From an uncultured bacterium (lineage in GTDB: Bacteria; Cyanobacteriota; Vampirovibrionia; Gastranaerophilales; Gastranaerophilaceae): DNA of 49,060 nt. Made by a program: the position numbers and the translations under genes. The notes beneath the pieces were generated by a model. It was given only the letters and a program-made list of their open reading frames with translations. It had not been told where the DNA came from and ran no database searches. Positions 40,248 to 48,231 of the stretch are shown here, one piece after another; position 1 is the stretch's first letter, and each line of letters opens with the position of its first letter. Location: NCBI GenBank assembly GCA_902798645.1, contig CADBXV010000005.1:1-49060 (forward strand), in the 5' to 3' direction.

Positions 40248-40478
40248 ATGTTTGACTTGTATATTATGGAAAGTTGTCCTTATTGTAAGAAAGTTCGTGC
40301 TTTCCTGGACGAAAAAGGCATTGAATATAACAAAATAGACATTGCTGATAAAAAAAACGAAGAATCTTTGATTACCTTGGGCGGAAAACGTCAAGTACCT
40401 TTTTTTGTTGATAAAGAACGTAATATTCAAATGTATGAATCAAATGATATTATAGAGTACTTGAAAACAGTTATTTAG
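40248..40478 (+). CDS. Glutaredoxin-like protein
   Basis: This 76-residue protein is a glutaredoxin-fold thiol oxidoreductase. The redox motif C-P-Y-C (residues 10-13, ESCPYCKKVRAF), the cis-Pro motif RQVPFFV and the C-terminal ESNDIIEYL helix are all present. The CPYC site indicates a classical dithiol glutaredoxin; the electron donor (glutathione, thioredoxin reductase or other) cannot be told. AAAGGAGG precedes the ATG, and a TATAAT box lies at 40222-40227. It converges on tlyA with a 4-bp overlap. Confidence 0.92.
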   Translation: MFDLYIMESCPYCKKVRAFLDEKGIEYNKIDIADKKNEESLITLGGKRQVPFFVDKERNIQMYESNDIIEYLKTVI

Positions 40479-41284
40479 TTTAAGTTTTGGTGAGCGGAAT
40501 TAACGACATCTTCAATGTCTATTGTAATTCCCTCACCTTCGGTAGAAAACCATACCAAATATTCAATATTTCCGGCGGGGCCTTTTATGGATGAGTAAGT
40601 TAGTCCTTTTATTACATAATTCAGACTGTTTATGCAATTTAAAACATTTTCGATAACTGATTTATGGGTATTTTTATCTTTCACAACTCCGCCTTTTTCG
40701 ACAAACTCTTTTCCTGCTTCAAATTGAGGTTTAATAAGGCATATCATTTCGTGAAAATCCGGAGATAAAAGTGTTTTTAAATTTGGCAAAACTTTTGTGA
40801 GCGATATAAATGAAAGGTCTGAAACAAGCAAATCCGCAACCGGTTCATCTCCGGAATAAATATCATTAAATGAACAAATTTTGAGATTAGTTTTTTCAAT
40901 TGTCTTAACCTGATTAGAACTTCTTATTTTCCAATCCAGTTGCCCATAACCGACATCAACCGCATAAATAAAATTTGCTCCGTGTTGAAGTAAGCAGTCG
41001 GTAAATCCGCCTGTTGAAGCTCCCGCATCAAAGCAAATCCTTCCATTCGGCGAAAAATTAAACGCATCAAGCGCTTTTTTTAATTTGAAACCTCCACGAG
41101 AAACGTACGGCATTGTTTTAACTTTAAAATCATATTCTTTAGAAGGATCAATTTGAAATCCTGCTTTAGTAATAACTTCCGTTCCAATCATTACATTTCC
41201 GGCAAGAATTGCAGAGGAAGCTTTACTTTTGTTTTCAAAAAAACCAAGGTCAACTAAAACTTTGTCTAATCTTTCTTTTTTCAA
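40475..41284 (-). CDS. tlyA: TlyA-family rRNA 2'-O-methyltransferase (hemolysin A-like)
   Basis: This 269-residue protein joins an N-terminal S4 RNA-binding domain (about 1-60, RLDKVLVDLGFFENKSKASS) to an FtsJ/RrmJ-type SAM methyltransferase domain (FDAGASTGGFTDCLLQHGA at about 84-102; LLVSDLSFISL near 155). TlyA methylates ribosomal RNA riboses (C1409 and C1920 in mycobacteria); the old hemolysin name is misleading. It begins with TTG at 41284, overlapping the tatD stop (TTGA), so translation is coupled to tatD. Confidence 0.92.
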   Translation of the reverse strand: MKKERLDKVLVDLGFFENKSKASSAILAGNVMIGTEVITKAGFQIDPSKEYDFKVKTMPYVSRGGFKLKKALDAFNFSPNGRICFDAGASTGGFTDCLLQHGANFIYAVDVGYGQLDWKIRSSNQVKTIEKTNLKICSFNDIYSGDEPVADLLVSDLSFISLTKVLPNLKTLLSPDFHEMICLIKPQFEAGKEFVEKGGVVKDKNTHKSVIENVLNCINSLNYVIKGLTYSSIKGPAGNIEYLVWFSTEGEGITIDIEDVVNSAHQNLN

Positions 41285-42054
41285 ATTCCAAAAAACCTTT
41301 CAGCGTTTGTTGTTGTAATATCTATTAATTCATTTAACGGCATTTCTCTGATTTTAGCAATTTCTTCTGCCACATATCTTACGTAGGCAGGTTTATTGGG
41401 TTTTCCTCTGAAAGGAACAGGCGTAAGGTAAGGTGAATCTGTTTCAAGTACAAGCTTATCAAGCGGAACTTCCCGAGCAACATCTTTTATCTTTACTGCG
41501 TTTTTAAAAGTTACGACACCGCCGAGTGCTATGTACCAGCCTTCTTTTATACATTCTTTCATAAATTCGACACTACCGGAAAAACAGTGAAATAAAACAC
41601 GCTCAGCTTTTTGTTCCTTTAATAGATCAAAGCAGTCTTTATGCGCTTCTCTGTCATGGACTGCTATCGGCAAATCAAGACGCTGAGCCATTTTTATTTG
41701 TTTTATAAAAACTTCTTTTTGTAAATCAACAAATGATTTATCCCAATAGTAATCTAAGCCAATTTCACCTACTGCAGCGATTTTTTTGTTATTTTTTGCA
41801 ATAGCTTCCATTTTTTCTTCAAATTCGGGGGTATAAGTTTTAGCTTCACTCGGAAAAAGTCCGACCATTCCGTAGATGTTTTCATCAGAATTTGCAAGCT
41901 CGATAACCTTATCTTGAGTTGAGATTTCCACTGCTGGAATAACAGCTTTTTTAACACCAAACTTGTTCATTTCTTTGATGATGTCATCCAAGGAATTTTC
42001 TTCATTTATTTCCATATCAATGTGGGCGTGTGTATCTATCAAATAATCTTTCAT
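41281..42054 (-). CDS. tatD: TatD-family metal-dependent deoxyribonuclease
   Basis: This 257-residue protein is a TatD/YcfH-family TIM-barrel hydrolase, known as a 3'-5' DNA exonuclease and, in some bacteria, a D-aminoacyl-tRNA deacylase. Metal ligands appear in D-T-H-A-H-I-D (7-13), VGEIGLDYYW (about 93-102), AVHDREAH, LFHCFSGS and LETDSPYL. Its own extended -10 (TGA-TATAAT) ends 7 nt before the ATG with no ribosome binding site, so a leaderless start is likely. tlyA overlaps its stop. Confidence 0.94.
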   Translation of the reverse strand: MKDYLIDTHAHIDMEINEENSLDDIIKEMNKFGVKKAVIPAVEISTQDKVIELANSDENIYGMVGLFPSEAKTYTPEFEEKMEAIAKNNKKIAAVGEIGLDYYWDKSFVDLQKEVFIKQIKMAQRLDLPIAVHDREAHKDCFDLLKEQKAERVLFHCFSGSVEFMKECIKEGWYIALGGVVTFKNAVKIKDVAREVPLDKLVLETDSPYLTPVPFRGKPNKPAYVRYVAEEIAKIREMPLNELIDITTTNAERFFGI

Positions 42055-42061
42055 AAATTTT

Positions 42062-42070
42062 ATTATATCA
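42062..42070 (-). promoter_or_regulatory. Extended -10 promoter of tatD-tlyA, leaderless
   Basis: On the minus strand TGA-TATAAT (42070-42062) ends 7 nt before the ATG at 42054. A perfect TTGACA occurs further up, but with a 14-nt spacer, which is too short to be convincing. Confidence 0.5.
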
Positions 42071-42072
42071 TA

Positions 42073-42552
42073 TCAATTTGATGTCAAAAATTTGTACAAT
42101 TTTTCTAAAACTGCTTGAACAAACATTTCTTTCATTTCAATTCTTGATATTTCCGGATGAAATCGAGTTTCAAAAGTTATAGCTTTGTTTTTTGTGCAAA
42201 TAGTTGAATACATTAATCCGACGGGTTTTTCCGGACTTCCCCCTGTAGGACCTGCTATTCCGGTTGTTGATACACAAATATCAGCACCGGTAAGTTTCAT
42301 TAAACCGCTTGCCATTTCGTATGCACATTCTTCCGATACGGCACCGAAGTTATCAAGAGTTTCTTTTCTTACACCGAGCATTTTATTCTTAGCTTCATTA
42401 GCGTATGTTACAAGATTTAGGTGAATGAAAGCCGAGCTTCCGCTAATATCAGTTAACTTTGAACTCAAAAGACCTCCTGTGCAAGATTCCGTTGTTGCAA
42501 TTTTTAGTTTGCGATCTATTAATATTTTTGCAATTTCTTCATTAAGTAACAT
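42073..42552 (-). CDS. pncC: Nicotinamide-nucleotide amidase (stand-alone CinA C-terminal domain)
   Basis: This 159-residue protein is the PncC/CinA-C domain alone, which deamidates nicotinamide mononucleotide to nicotinate mononucleotide for NAD salvage. The nucleophile motif ATTESCTGGLLSSKLTDISG (about 18-37) and VSTTGIAGPTGGSPEKPVGL are clear. The N-terminal molybdopterin-binding-like half of full CinA is absent. It lies 18 bp upstream of tatD on the same strand. The GGGGTTACGG sequence before the ATG is a modest ribosome binding site. Confidence 0.92.
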   Translation of the reverse strand: MLLNEEIAKILIDRKLKIATTESCTGGLLSSKLTDISGSSAFIHLNLVTYANEAKNKMLGVRKETLDNFGAVSEECAYEMASGLMKLTGADICVSTTGIAGPTGGSPEKPVGLMYSTICTKNKAITFETRFHPEISRIEMKEMFVQAVLEKLYKFLTSN

Positions 42553-42707
42553 TACCGTAACCCCGAATTTCTCACTACATTTGTTAATCTAATAATACAT
42601 GTAACAATATAAAATTTCTATATAAATTTTTTATTTTAGATTATAAATTGCACAAAAATTGGGCATTTGTTACAATGTAGATAAAAAAATAAACACTTGG
42701 GGATAGT

Positions 42708-44609
42708 ATGATGAATAATAACATTTTTGAAAAAAATATAAACGCATTAAAGGAAAAGAATTCAAATCTTGTTAATAAACTTTTGAAATATGTTTTAACT
42801 GATGTTCCGCAGCTTGTAAAAGAGAACAATTTTTATAATTTTTTATATAAAGGCAAGTTTTTGCATAATCCTTTAAATCCTATTGGTGAAGCGTCTGAAA
42901 TTTTTGATATGGCAGAAAACTCTCCTGTTGCAATTCACCTTATATACGGTATAGGTTTAGGATATTTGTTTCAGGTAACATCGGCAAAATCTCAGGGAAC
43001 TGTAATTTTGTATGAGCCGGACTTGAATATTCTAAGGACAGCATTTACTCTGGTTGATTTTTCGAGTGATATATTAAAAAATAATGTTTTTATTACCGAT
43101 AACTATAATGAAGCGTGCGAATATATTTATCAAAAATCAAATATGAAAAATACACCGCTTCTTCTTTCAACAACTGCATATCGGGAACTTAATGAAGATA
43201 AATTTAATGATTTGGTAACGTATCTCCAACAAGAAGTCGGGAGATACAGTTTAGATTTAAAATATACACAGGAAAGGTTTTATGAATTAATTTTGAAAAC
43301 ATTGGGCAACATTCCCAAAATGATAAAAGAGATTCCGGTTGCTGAATTTAAAGATTTCTATAAAGGGAAAACCGCTGTTGTTGTATCAGCAGGCCCGACA
43401 TTAGACAGAAATATTAAAACTATAAAACAATACAGAGAAAATATTGTATTGGTAGCAGTCGGTACTGCAATGAAAGCATTAAGCGCAAACAATATAAAGC
43501 CTGACTTTTTATGTATTATAGAGGCAAATGATTGTTCGAAACAAATTCAGGGATTGGATTTAAAGGATGTTAATTTCATAACGGAACCATATGCAAATCC
43601 AAATCTCAGAAAATTTGAATATCAAAATACATATTTGCATATTTCCAAAAATCTACCTACTAACGAGATTTGGCAAGATATTTCAGGAACAAGTACGGCT
43701 GAGTATGCATCAAAGGGAACGGTTTCATATACGGCATTAAATGTTGCAAGGATTTTAGGCTGTTCAAAAATTATCCTTGTCGGACAGGATTTGGCATACA
43801 TAGAAGGACAGTGTTACAGCAAGGATTCGGCATATAAAGATTTGGTCTGTAAGTATAATGAAAACTTAAAAAAATGGGAAATAACGGCTGATAATTTTGA
43901 GAACTTCTGTATGTCACTTGGTAATTACGAAGACGAAGAAGTAAGAAAAAGGGTTGCACTCGAGCGGATAAATGCTCTCAATAATTCTTTATACTATGTC
44001 AAAGGGATTAACGGTGATATGATTCCTACAGAATCTGTTTATGCTGCATTTATTCAACCGTTAAGTGAATTTACCGAAATTTATCCTGACAGAGAATATA
44101 TAAATACATCTCTTGTTGGTGCGCAAATTGACGGGTTTAAAAATGTCAGTCTTGAAGAAGCGTTAATAAATTCCGAAAAAATTGAAAATAGAGAGCTTGT
44201 TTCTGATTTTAAATATGATGTTGATAGTATAAAAGAAAATTTGTTTAAAATTAAAGAGAGTATCCAGCCTGCATTATATATTCTGGAAGAACTCAAAAAA
44301 ATCTCTAAGAATATGAATAACGATATCATCAGATACAAGAATGTTACTCAGGATTTACTAAAATCTCTTAAAAAATTGGCAACCGGATATACCGCTTTAA
44401 GTTATGACTTTTCATCAAAAAATAAACTTTTTGATTTTATAACAACAGCAGAGAGGATTGACTTGGATTATGAATTAAAAATGACAAGAGAATTTACAAC
44501 GGAGACTATTACAAATCTTGTTCAAAAAATTTCTGAATATGCAAAAAAAACGGAAGAAAAAATTAAAACGGTGTCAAATGAAATAGAAGGAATTATAGGT
44601 GAAATATAA
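42708..44609 (+). CDS. Maf/DUF115 family motility accessory factor, paralog 2
   Basis: This 633-residue protein shares the DUF115/Maf architecture of the gene at 22324-24000: YGIGLGYLFQV (about 80-90), VILYEPDL (99-106), then VVVSAGPTLDRNI (about 225-240) and VGQDLAY. It carries an extra C-terminal helical, coiled-coil region (about 500-633) rich in Lys and Glu. Maf proteins transfer nonulosonic acids to flagellin. Two diverged copies may act on different glycans or proteins. GGGGATAG precedes the ATG; the start could be one codon later. The next gene overlaps its stop (TAATG). Confidence 0.87.
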   Translation: MMNNNIFEKNINALKEKNSNLVNKLLKYVLTDVPQLVKENNFYNFLYKGKFLHNPLNPIGEASEIFDMAENSPVAIHLIYGIGLGYLFQVTSAKSQGTVILYEPDLNILRTAFTLVDFSSDILKNNVFITDNYNEACEYIYQKSNMKNTPLLLSTTAYRELNEDKFNDLVTYLQQEVGRYSLDLKYTQERFYELILKTLGNIPKMIKEIPVAEFKDFYKGKTAVVVSAGPTLDRNIKTIKQYRENIVLVAVGTAMKALSANNIKPDFLCIIEANDCSKQIQGLDLKDVNFITEPYANPNLRKFEYQNTYLHISKNLPTNEIWQDISGTSTAEYASKGTVSYTALNVARILGCSKIILVGQDLAYIEGQCYSKDSAYKDLVCKYNENLKKWEITADNFENFCMSLGNYEDEEVRKRVALERINALNNSLYYVKGINGDMIPTESVYAAFIQPLSEFTEIYPDREYINTSLVGAQIDGFKNVSLEEALINSEKIENRELVSDFKYDVDSIKENLFKIKESIQPALYILEELKKISKNMNNDIIRYKNVTQDLLKSLKKLATGYTALSYDFSSKNKLFDFITTAERIDLDYELKMTREFTTETITNLVQKISEYAKKTEEKIKTVSNEIEGIIGEI

Positions 44610-45046
44610 TGAAAGTTTTAATACAAAGAGTCAAGAACTCAGGGGTAAATATAAACGGAGAAACGGTTTCTTCTATAGATAAAGGCATACTTGCTTTTGT
44701 AGGAATAGAAAAGGGAGATACAAAAGAACAAGTTGAAAAACTGGCTAAGAAGGTTGTTAATCTTAGAATTTTTCCTGATGAAAATGACAAAATGAATCTT
44801 TCTCTTTTGGACATCCGAGGGGAAATGCTTGTAGTTTCACAGTTTACACTTTGCGGTGACTGTAAGAAGGGAACTCGTCCAAGCTTTGATAAATCCGCTC
44901 CTCCTCAAATTGCAAACGAATTGTACGAATATTTCGTAGAATTAATAAAATTGAACGGAATAAAAACCGGAACAGGAAAATTTGGTGCAATGATGGAGGT
45001 GTCCTTAATAAACGACGGACCGGTTACATTTATGTTAGAGGCGTAA
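44609..45046 (+). CDS. dtd: D-aminoacyl-tRNA deacylase
   Basis: This 145-residue protein is Dtd, which hydrolyses D-aminoacyl-tRNAs (and glycyl-tRNA(Ala)) to guard translation. The catalytic-site motifs LVVSQFTLCGD (about 74-84) and LINDGPVTFMLEA at the C-terminus (with the Gly-Pro pair of the active site) are intact. It starts on the last base of the Maf stop codon (TAATG), so it is translationally coupled to it, although the two functions are unrelated. Confidence 0.96.
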   Translation: MKVLIQRVKNSGVNINGETVSSIDKGILAFVGIEKGDTKEQVEKLAKKVVNLRIFPDENDKMNLSLLDIRGEMLVVSQFTLCGDCKKGTRPSFDKSAPPQIANELYEYFVELIKLNGIKTGTGKFGAMMEVSLINDGPVTFMLEA

Positions 45047-45085
45047 TGGGGTAAATATAATTTACGTTTTTCCGTAAAAAAGTTT

Positions 45086-45151
45086 GTAGCGCACATTTAA
45101 ATGCATAAAATATTAAAATATCATACGCTCGTGCGTTAAAACGCACGCTAC
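45086..45151. repeat. 66-bp palindrome-ended repeat element (MITE-like)
   Basis: GTAGCG (45086-45091) and CGCTAC (45146-45151) form terminal inverted repeats. Inside the right end is the perfect palindrome CGTGCGTT-AA-AACGCACG (45130-45147), shared with 8932-8949. CATTTAAATG is a second palindrome. No ORF is present. It lies in the 259-bp gap before the phosphohexomutase gene. Confidence 0.55.
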
Positions 45152-45261
45152 TGCTTGAAGGAATTATTAATTTGTTGGCTGATGGATATAGAAAATTAAC
45201 TAAAAATAAGCTTACACAGAATTTAAATAAGATATAATAATTCTCACACATAGCCATTTTA

Positions 45262-45270
45262 TGCTATAAT
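45262..45270 (+). promoter_or_regulatory. Extended -10 promoter of the phosphohexomutase gene
   Basis: TGC-TATAAT (45262-45270), a perfect extended -10, leaves a leader of about 29 nt with AGGAG before the ATG at 45306. Confidence 0.6.
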
Positions 45271-45305
45271 TAAATCAAAATACATATTTATAGGAGAGAG
45301 TTTAT

Positions 45306-47564
45306 ATGAAAAGAGAGCCGAGTTGTGAACTTGAAAAAGAGTTATTTTACAGCGTGTTTGAAAAAACGCCTGATTATATAAAAGATTTGGATTTAATGAA
45401 TTTTAGCAAAGAAGAAGGTTTTACGTTTACTCTAAAGCGTGAACACCTTTATCCTCATTCCGAAGAAAACACAGAAGGCTTGAACCTAAAGGAATGGTTT
45501 GCAAATTATTCTAAAGAGGCAAAAGTTTCTACTGCAGGAATTCGTGGTCCTCAAAATATTATTTATCCTCAGGATACAAGATTTCCTATTAATTTGGTAG
45601 GCATTGTTCTTGCGACTTTGGCAAAAGCTCTTGTTGCGAGAGAAAAATATCAGGGAAAAGAAATCAGAAAGCTTGTCGGAAGTGAAGTCAGATATAATTC
45701 AGAACTTTATCTTGATGCAATTGCAAGAATTCAGGCTGAACAAGGAATAAGAACGCTTGTTCCAAACGGCAGAAAAACAATTCCTATATGGCTTGCATCT
45801 TTTCTTGCCTTTAAACTTGATTTAGTAGGCGGTGAATACATAACTTCAAGCCACGGTATCTCTGTTAAAACCGCAACTAAAGATTTGAACTCGCAGGGCA
45901 GCCAATATTTGCCGGAAGAATCATTGGAATTTGTTAACAAAATCCAAGAGATTTTTGATATTGTTGAAAAATACGGAACTTATGATATAAAAATAGCTCC
46001 GAAAAATCATCCGCTTATTGATGAAAGTATTATGACAAGACTTAATGACGGTGTCGATTTATATGTTGAATACCTAAAATCCGGTGTCGCTCAAAATCTT
46101 AATGGCGTAAAAAAGATGGAGGGTAAGCTGTTCATTGAATCCGTAGGCGGATGTGCTTATAGAACATTGAGCAGAGTTCTTGAAAAATTAGGTATTCAAG
46201 ATAAATATGTTTGGAATAATACGGAAGAAGATCCGTTTTTTCATTCAATCGGTAAATATGATACCGATCCAAAAGGTAACAAAACTTTCTATGATTATTC
46301 CGTAGATGCAACTGTTCTTGCAAAACATCCAGACGGTAGTAAATATTTTCCTGTGATAGAAAGTATGCATTATGAAAAAGTTTTAAAAGATTTACCGCTT
46401 GGAACGATAGTTCTTATAACAGATCCCGATCATGACAGATTGACTGTCTGCCAAATTGAAGCAAGCGGAAATGAGCCTATGCTTGACGAATTCGGCATTT
46501 CTTATATTGAACTTGATGAAAACAGAATACTTACAGTTTATACAGCTAATCAGGCATTTTTAATGCTTATGAATTATCGTGTAAAACAACTTAAGCACGA
46601 GGGCAAATATAACAATCATCCAAGATTTATGATTAAGACGACAGCATCGGCTCTTTCTTGGGATGAATGGGCTGAGGCAAACGGCATTAAAGTTGTAAAT
46701 GTACCTGTCGGATTTAAAGAAATTGCTAATATTATGAAAAAGGTCGAACTTCAAATCAAGAACAACCCTGATAAAGAAGTTGTTGTGGATGATGTATTCG
46801 GAAACTCTGTTAATTTAGGCGTTCAACCAAGAATGATATTTGGCGGAGAAGAATCCGGCGGTATGATTATGGGCTCTGAAGACATGATAGAATCTCTATC
46901 CGGCAGAAAAGCTATCGCAATGAGAGAAAAGAGTGCAACAGAAGCTATTATTGTTGCATCTTGTCTTGCATCTAAGCTTGAAGAAGAAAACAAAACTCTT
47001 TCAGAATATTTGGCTGAAATTTTTGAGGAAAATAATATTATCGCAAAATTTGATGTCAGAGAGGATATCGCTTATTATAATGAGTCCGAACCGGATATTG
47101 AAAAACTTAAAATTGCTAAAACGGAAGGCGAAAAACAAAGAACAAAGAATGACTTGTTTTATCTTTCATTAGCAATAGGAATAAGAGAAGGTTTATTCGG
47201 TGTTGATAAGGTAAGAGATGTTCTTAATGATGCATTCTCAGAATTAAATTTCGATAACTTAAAAGATGTAAAATTTGTAGGTGACGGAACGTATTTGAAA
47301 TTTACCGATAAATATGTCGAGATAAGACCTTCCGGAACAGATGCAAAAACAAAAGCTTATTCAGGCGGAGAAAACCTTGAAAATATTGAAAAATTCTATC
47401 GTATTTTAGGTAATTATTCTGGAGAAAGAACAGAATTACATAAAAATTTAATTTCTGATGAATTTTATAAGAATTCTAAGGAAACAGCGCTTAATTATTA
47501 TCTGCAATTTGTTGAGAAAGATGCAAATAATGAAAAATTTGTAATTCCGGAATATAAATATTAA
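45306..47564 (+). CDS. Large alpha-D-phosphohexomutase (phosphoglucomutase/phosphomannomutase family)
   Basis: This 752-residue protein is a long member of the phosphohexomutase superfamily, which interconverts hexose 1- and 6-phosphates. The active-site loop is I-T-S-S-H-G (about 178-183) where most enzymes have TASHNP. The Mg loop is T-D-P-D-H-D-R (about 371-377) instead of DGDGDR. The sugar loop G-G-E-E-S-G-G (about 511-517) and the phosphate loop RPSGTDAKTK (about 673-682) are conserved. The family's usual length is 450-600, so it is enlarged, mainly at the N-terminus and between loops. It probably supplies glycogen or cell-surface sugar precursors; the sugar specificity is unknown. Confidence 0.88.
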   Translation: MKREPSCELEKELFYSVFEKTPDYIKDLDLMNFSKEEGFTFTLKREHLYPHSEENTEGLNLKEWFANYSKEAKVSTAGIRGPQNIIYPQDTRFPINLVGIVLATLAKALVAREKYQGKEIRKLVGSEVRYNSELYLDAIARIQAEQGIRTLVPNGRKTIPIWLASFLAFKLDLVGGEYITSSHGISVKTATKDLNSQGSQYLPEESLEFVNKIQEIFDIVEKYGTYDIKIAPKNHPLIDESIMTRLNDGVDLYVEYLKSGVAQNLNGVKKMEGKLFIESVGGCAYRTLSRVLEKLGIQDKYVWNNTEEDPFFHSIGKYDTDPKGNKTFYDYSVDATVLAKHPDGSKYFPVIESMHYEKVLKDLPLGTIVLITDPDHDRLTVCQIEASGNEPMLDEFGISYIELDENRILTVYTANQAFLMLMNYRVKQLKHEGKYNNHPRFMIKTTASALSWDEWAEANGIKVVNVPVGFKEIANIMKKVELQIKNNPDKEVVVDDVFGNSVNLGVQPRMIFGGEESGGMIMGSEDMIESLSGRKAIAMREKSATEAIIVASCLASKLEEENKTLSEYLAEIFEENNIIAKFDVREDIAYYNESEPDIEKLKIAKTEGEKQRTKNDLFYLSLAIGIREGLFGVDKVRDVLNDAFSELNFDNLKDVKFVGDGTYLKFTDKYVEIRPSGTDAKTKAYSGGENLENIEKFYRILGNYSGERTELHKNLISDEFYKNSKETALNYYLQFVEKDANNEKFVIPEYKY

Positions 47565-47683
47565 TAAAAAAAACAGAAAAATTATTATTATTTTAACTAA
47601 CTGTTTAACCGTCGGATTAACCTGCCGAGATTCAGTAATAACAATGAATAACAGCAGTAATTGTTAAGCTGAAAGCACGAAGG

Positions 47684-47752
47684 CTAACTTACGACTAACT
47701 TACGACTAACTTACGACTAACCTACGACTAACCTACGACTAACTACAACTAA
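47684..47752. repeat. Tandem 11-bp repeat array (CTAACYTACGA)
   Basis: Five complete 11-bp units, CTAACTTACGA three times and CTAACCTACGA twice (47684-47738), are followed by a degenerate sixth (CTAACTACAA) and CTAA. It lies 76-140 bp before the gtrA start in a gene-free gap. The period is close to one helical turn. Confidence 0.85.
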
Positions 47753-47811
47753 TAAAAGGAATAAAGGAAAAAAGGAATAATATTATTTCGTAAAATATTT
47801 TTTTTCTATAG

Positions 47812-47817
47812 TATTAT
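47812..47817 (+). promoter_or_regulatory. -10 box of gtrA, leaderless
   Basis: TATTAT (47812-47817) ends 6 nt before the ATG at 47824. No ribosome binding site and no convincing -35 box are seen. Confidence 0.4.
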
Positions 47818-47823
47818 ATCTAT

Positions 47824-48231
47824 ATGGAAAAAGTGAAACGATTTTGGTTTTCTTTAGATGATAAAATAAGATATTTAATTGTCGGAAGTTTTAATGCCGG
47901 TGTTTGTTATCTTATCTATTCGTTAATATGTCTTATAATGGGTAATGAAACATACCAAATAGCTCTTGCTTTTGCATGGTTTCTATCTTCGGCGATATCT
48001 TTTACTATGCAGCGAACACTTGTTTTTGAGGGTAAAGGTGTATGGTATAAAGAATATTTAAAATGTTGTATAACTTGGTTTTTCAGTTATCTTATAAATG
48101 CCGGACTATTGGAATTTACCGTAAAATACTTGCATATGAATGTTTATATTGCACAACTGATTTCCAATTTTACAGCTGCGGTTTTCACTTATATATTGTT
48201 TAAAACATTCGCATTCAGGAAAAAGCTCTAA
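47824..48231 (+). CDS. gtrA: GtrA-family membrane protein
   Basis: This 135-residue protein has four hydrophobic helices and fits the GtrA family, thought to help move lipid-linked sugars (undecaprenyl-phosphate glucose and similar) across the cytoplasmic membrane. The first helix begins IRYLIVGSFNAGVCYLIYSL, the second region has AFAWFLSSAISFTMQRTLVF (a family-like block), and the last helix ends in KTFAFRKKL. The gene could serve surface glycosylation along with the Maf and glycosyltransferase genes. It converges on the next gene with a 4-bp overlap. Confidence 0.9.
   Translation: MEKVKRFWFSLDDKIRYLIVGSFNAGVCYLIYSLICLIMGNETYQIALAFAWFLSSAISFTMQRTLVFEGKGVWYKEYLKCCITWFFSYLINAGLLEFTVKYLHMNVYIAQLISNFTAAVFTYILFKTFAFRKKL

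Noticed and set aside
42062-42087. TTGACA/TATAAT consensus promoter before tatD
   Set aside because: The -35 is perfect but the spacer is only 14 nt, so I keep only the extended -10 element.
45061-45078. TTTACG/CGTAAA inverted repeat after dtd as a terminator
   Set aside because: The stem is 6 bp and no T-run follows on either strand.
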